A stretch of 64,000 nucleotides of DNA, from assembly GCF_027579695.1 (NCBI RefSeq), contig NC_083576.1, positions 41,176,760-41,240,759 of the forward strand. The letters are read 5' to 3'. Shown here one piece after another: positions 63,445 to 64,000 of this stretch. This stretch comes from Neoarius graeffei (lineage: Eukaryota > Chordata > Actinopteri > Siluriformes > Ariidae). The translations under genes were made by a program, and so were the position numbers. The notes beneath the pieces were generated by a model. That model made no database searches and was not told the DNA's origin. It was given only the letters and a program-made list of their open reading frames with translations. Position 1 is the first letter of the stretch; each line of letters begins with the position of its first letter.

Positions 63445-63901
63445 ACAATGGCCAGCATTACGTACGCTAAAACTTCACAAAATTAAACACGTCTATAGGT
63501 CGTATGAAGGACAATTATGAACATTACCACAGTGTTTAAATGTTGTGTATCCTGAATACAAGTGAATCTACTTTGGTTGTTTACAATTGCTCATTTGACA
63601 AGAGGGTGAGATGGGTGACATTTAATTAATATTCACTGGGATCGAGTGATTGACCTATTTAGTTTAGGTTGATCGTTTTTTTTTTTGTTGTTTTTTCTCT
63701 TGCTCCTTTTAAAGGATCAATTAACATAACCAAGACGCTACAAGAGGGGAGGGCTATGTGTTAATCAGATCACGGGGGTGGGGGGGGGGGGGTTAAGAGT
63801 TATGAGTGTTTTATTGTTTTTGTTAAACTGTAAGGTGCATTTTTTCACAGGAAAGGCAAAACGTTATCAACAGAGCCATGCCATAATCACAATATTTATA
63901 A

Positions 63902-64000
63902 ATGAATAAGAACTTAGACCTTCAGATAGTTTCCTGGAATGTTAGAGGACTAAGAAAATTAGTTAAAAGTTAGGCAAGTTATGAATAGGATCAAGCAATA
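63902..64000 (+). pseudogene. L1 ORF2 start, early frameshift
   Basis: MNKNLDLQIVSWNVRGLRKL is the canonical opening of an L1 endonuclease (SWNVRGL with the catalytic Asn). The frame hits TAG at 63971-63973, while the next frame reads VRQVMNRIKQ, the expected continuation. An extra A in the run near 63965 is the likely cause. The rest lies outside the window. Confidence 0.75.

Larger units (their letters stand above)
62400..64000 (+). mobile_element. L1-type LINE, 5' part (continues past window)
   Basis: ORF1 (62620-63444) is followed by about 460 bp of spacer with a T-run and a G-run (63775-63793) and then by the start of ORF2 at 63902. 5' end approximate. Confidence 0.8.

Overview
This window is vertebrate, and almost certainly teleost fish, nuclear DNA that consists nearly entirely of transposable elements nested in one another. 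The evidence is the mixture seen: at least six Tc1-like elements, several hAT elements, Rex1/CR1-like and L2-like LINEs, an L1, an LTR retrotransposon of the sushi/chromovirus type with a chromodomain, an endogenous-retrovirus env relic, and eight copies of one tRNA-headed ~350-bp SINE. A catfish or relative is possible from the repeat flavour, but that is a weak inference. There is no rRNA, tRNA gene or CRISPR array, and no clear single-copy host gene. Two weak candidates for host coding exons are listed (26889-27311 on + and 56418-56487 on -).

Layout. 1-1749: 5' part of a two-ORF LINE on the minus strand. 1905-4100: foldback DNA, a hAT element with perfect 8-bp target duplications (2660-3463), and a zinc-finger transposon relic. 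5346-6150: two SINEs. About 6190-15451: one old L2-like LINE on the minus strand, split by a hAT inside a hAT, three SINE pieces at one target, another SINE, a TTAA-flanked MITE and a Tc1 element. 16426-21729: a complete Gypsy/Ty3 element with intact gag and pol. 22540-26396: Tc1 relic with a SINE, an L2-like RT relic, and a second 1857-bp copy of the inner hAT in inverted orientation. 28720-30895: Rex1-like LINE with two inverted duplications. 30896-36366: decayed endogenous retrovirus (LTR, polypurine tract, env), cut by a solo LTR, a hAT and SINEs. 37087-37965: THAP-type DNA transposon holding a GC-rich minisatellite in long inverted repeats. 39829-45164: Tc1, PIF/Harbinger, Tc1. 47575-50998: LINE of the restriction-like-endonuclease type, then a Tc1 interrupted by a 566-bp element carrying a RecQ-like helicase fragment. 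51111-53099: Rex1-like LINE tail. 53380-55960: Tc1 relic and a BED-finger hAT. 58980-62390: a three-unit tandem array broken by a pogo-like MITE, itself broken by an intact Tc1. 62620-64000: L1 ORF1 and the start of ORF2.

Two elements look potentially functional: the Gypsy element (LTRs nearly identical, both ORFs open, readable -1 frameshift signal and self-priming site) and the Tc1 at 60448-62052 (339-residue transposase with an intact DD34E triad and long inverted repeats). The rest is fossil material whose nesting order can be read from target-site duplications. All homology statements come from reading the sequence; no database search was possible.
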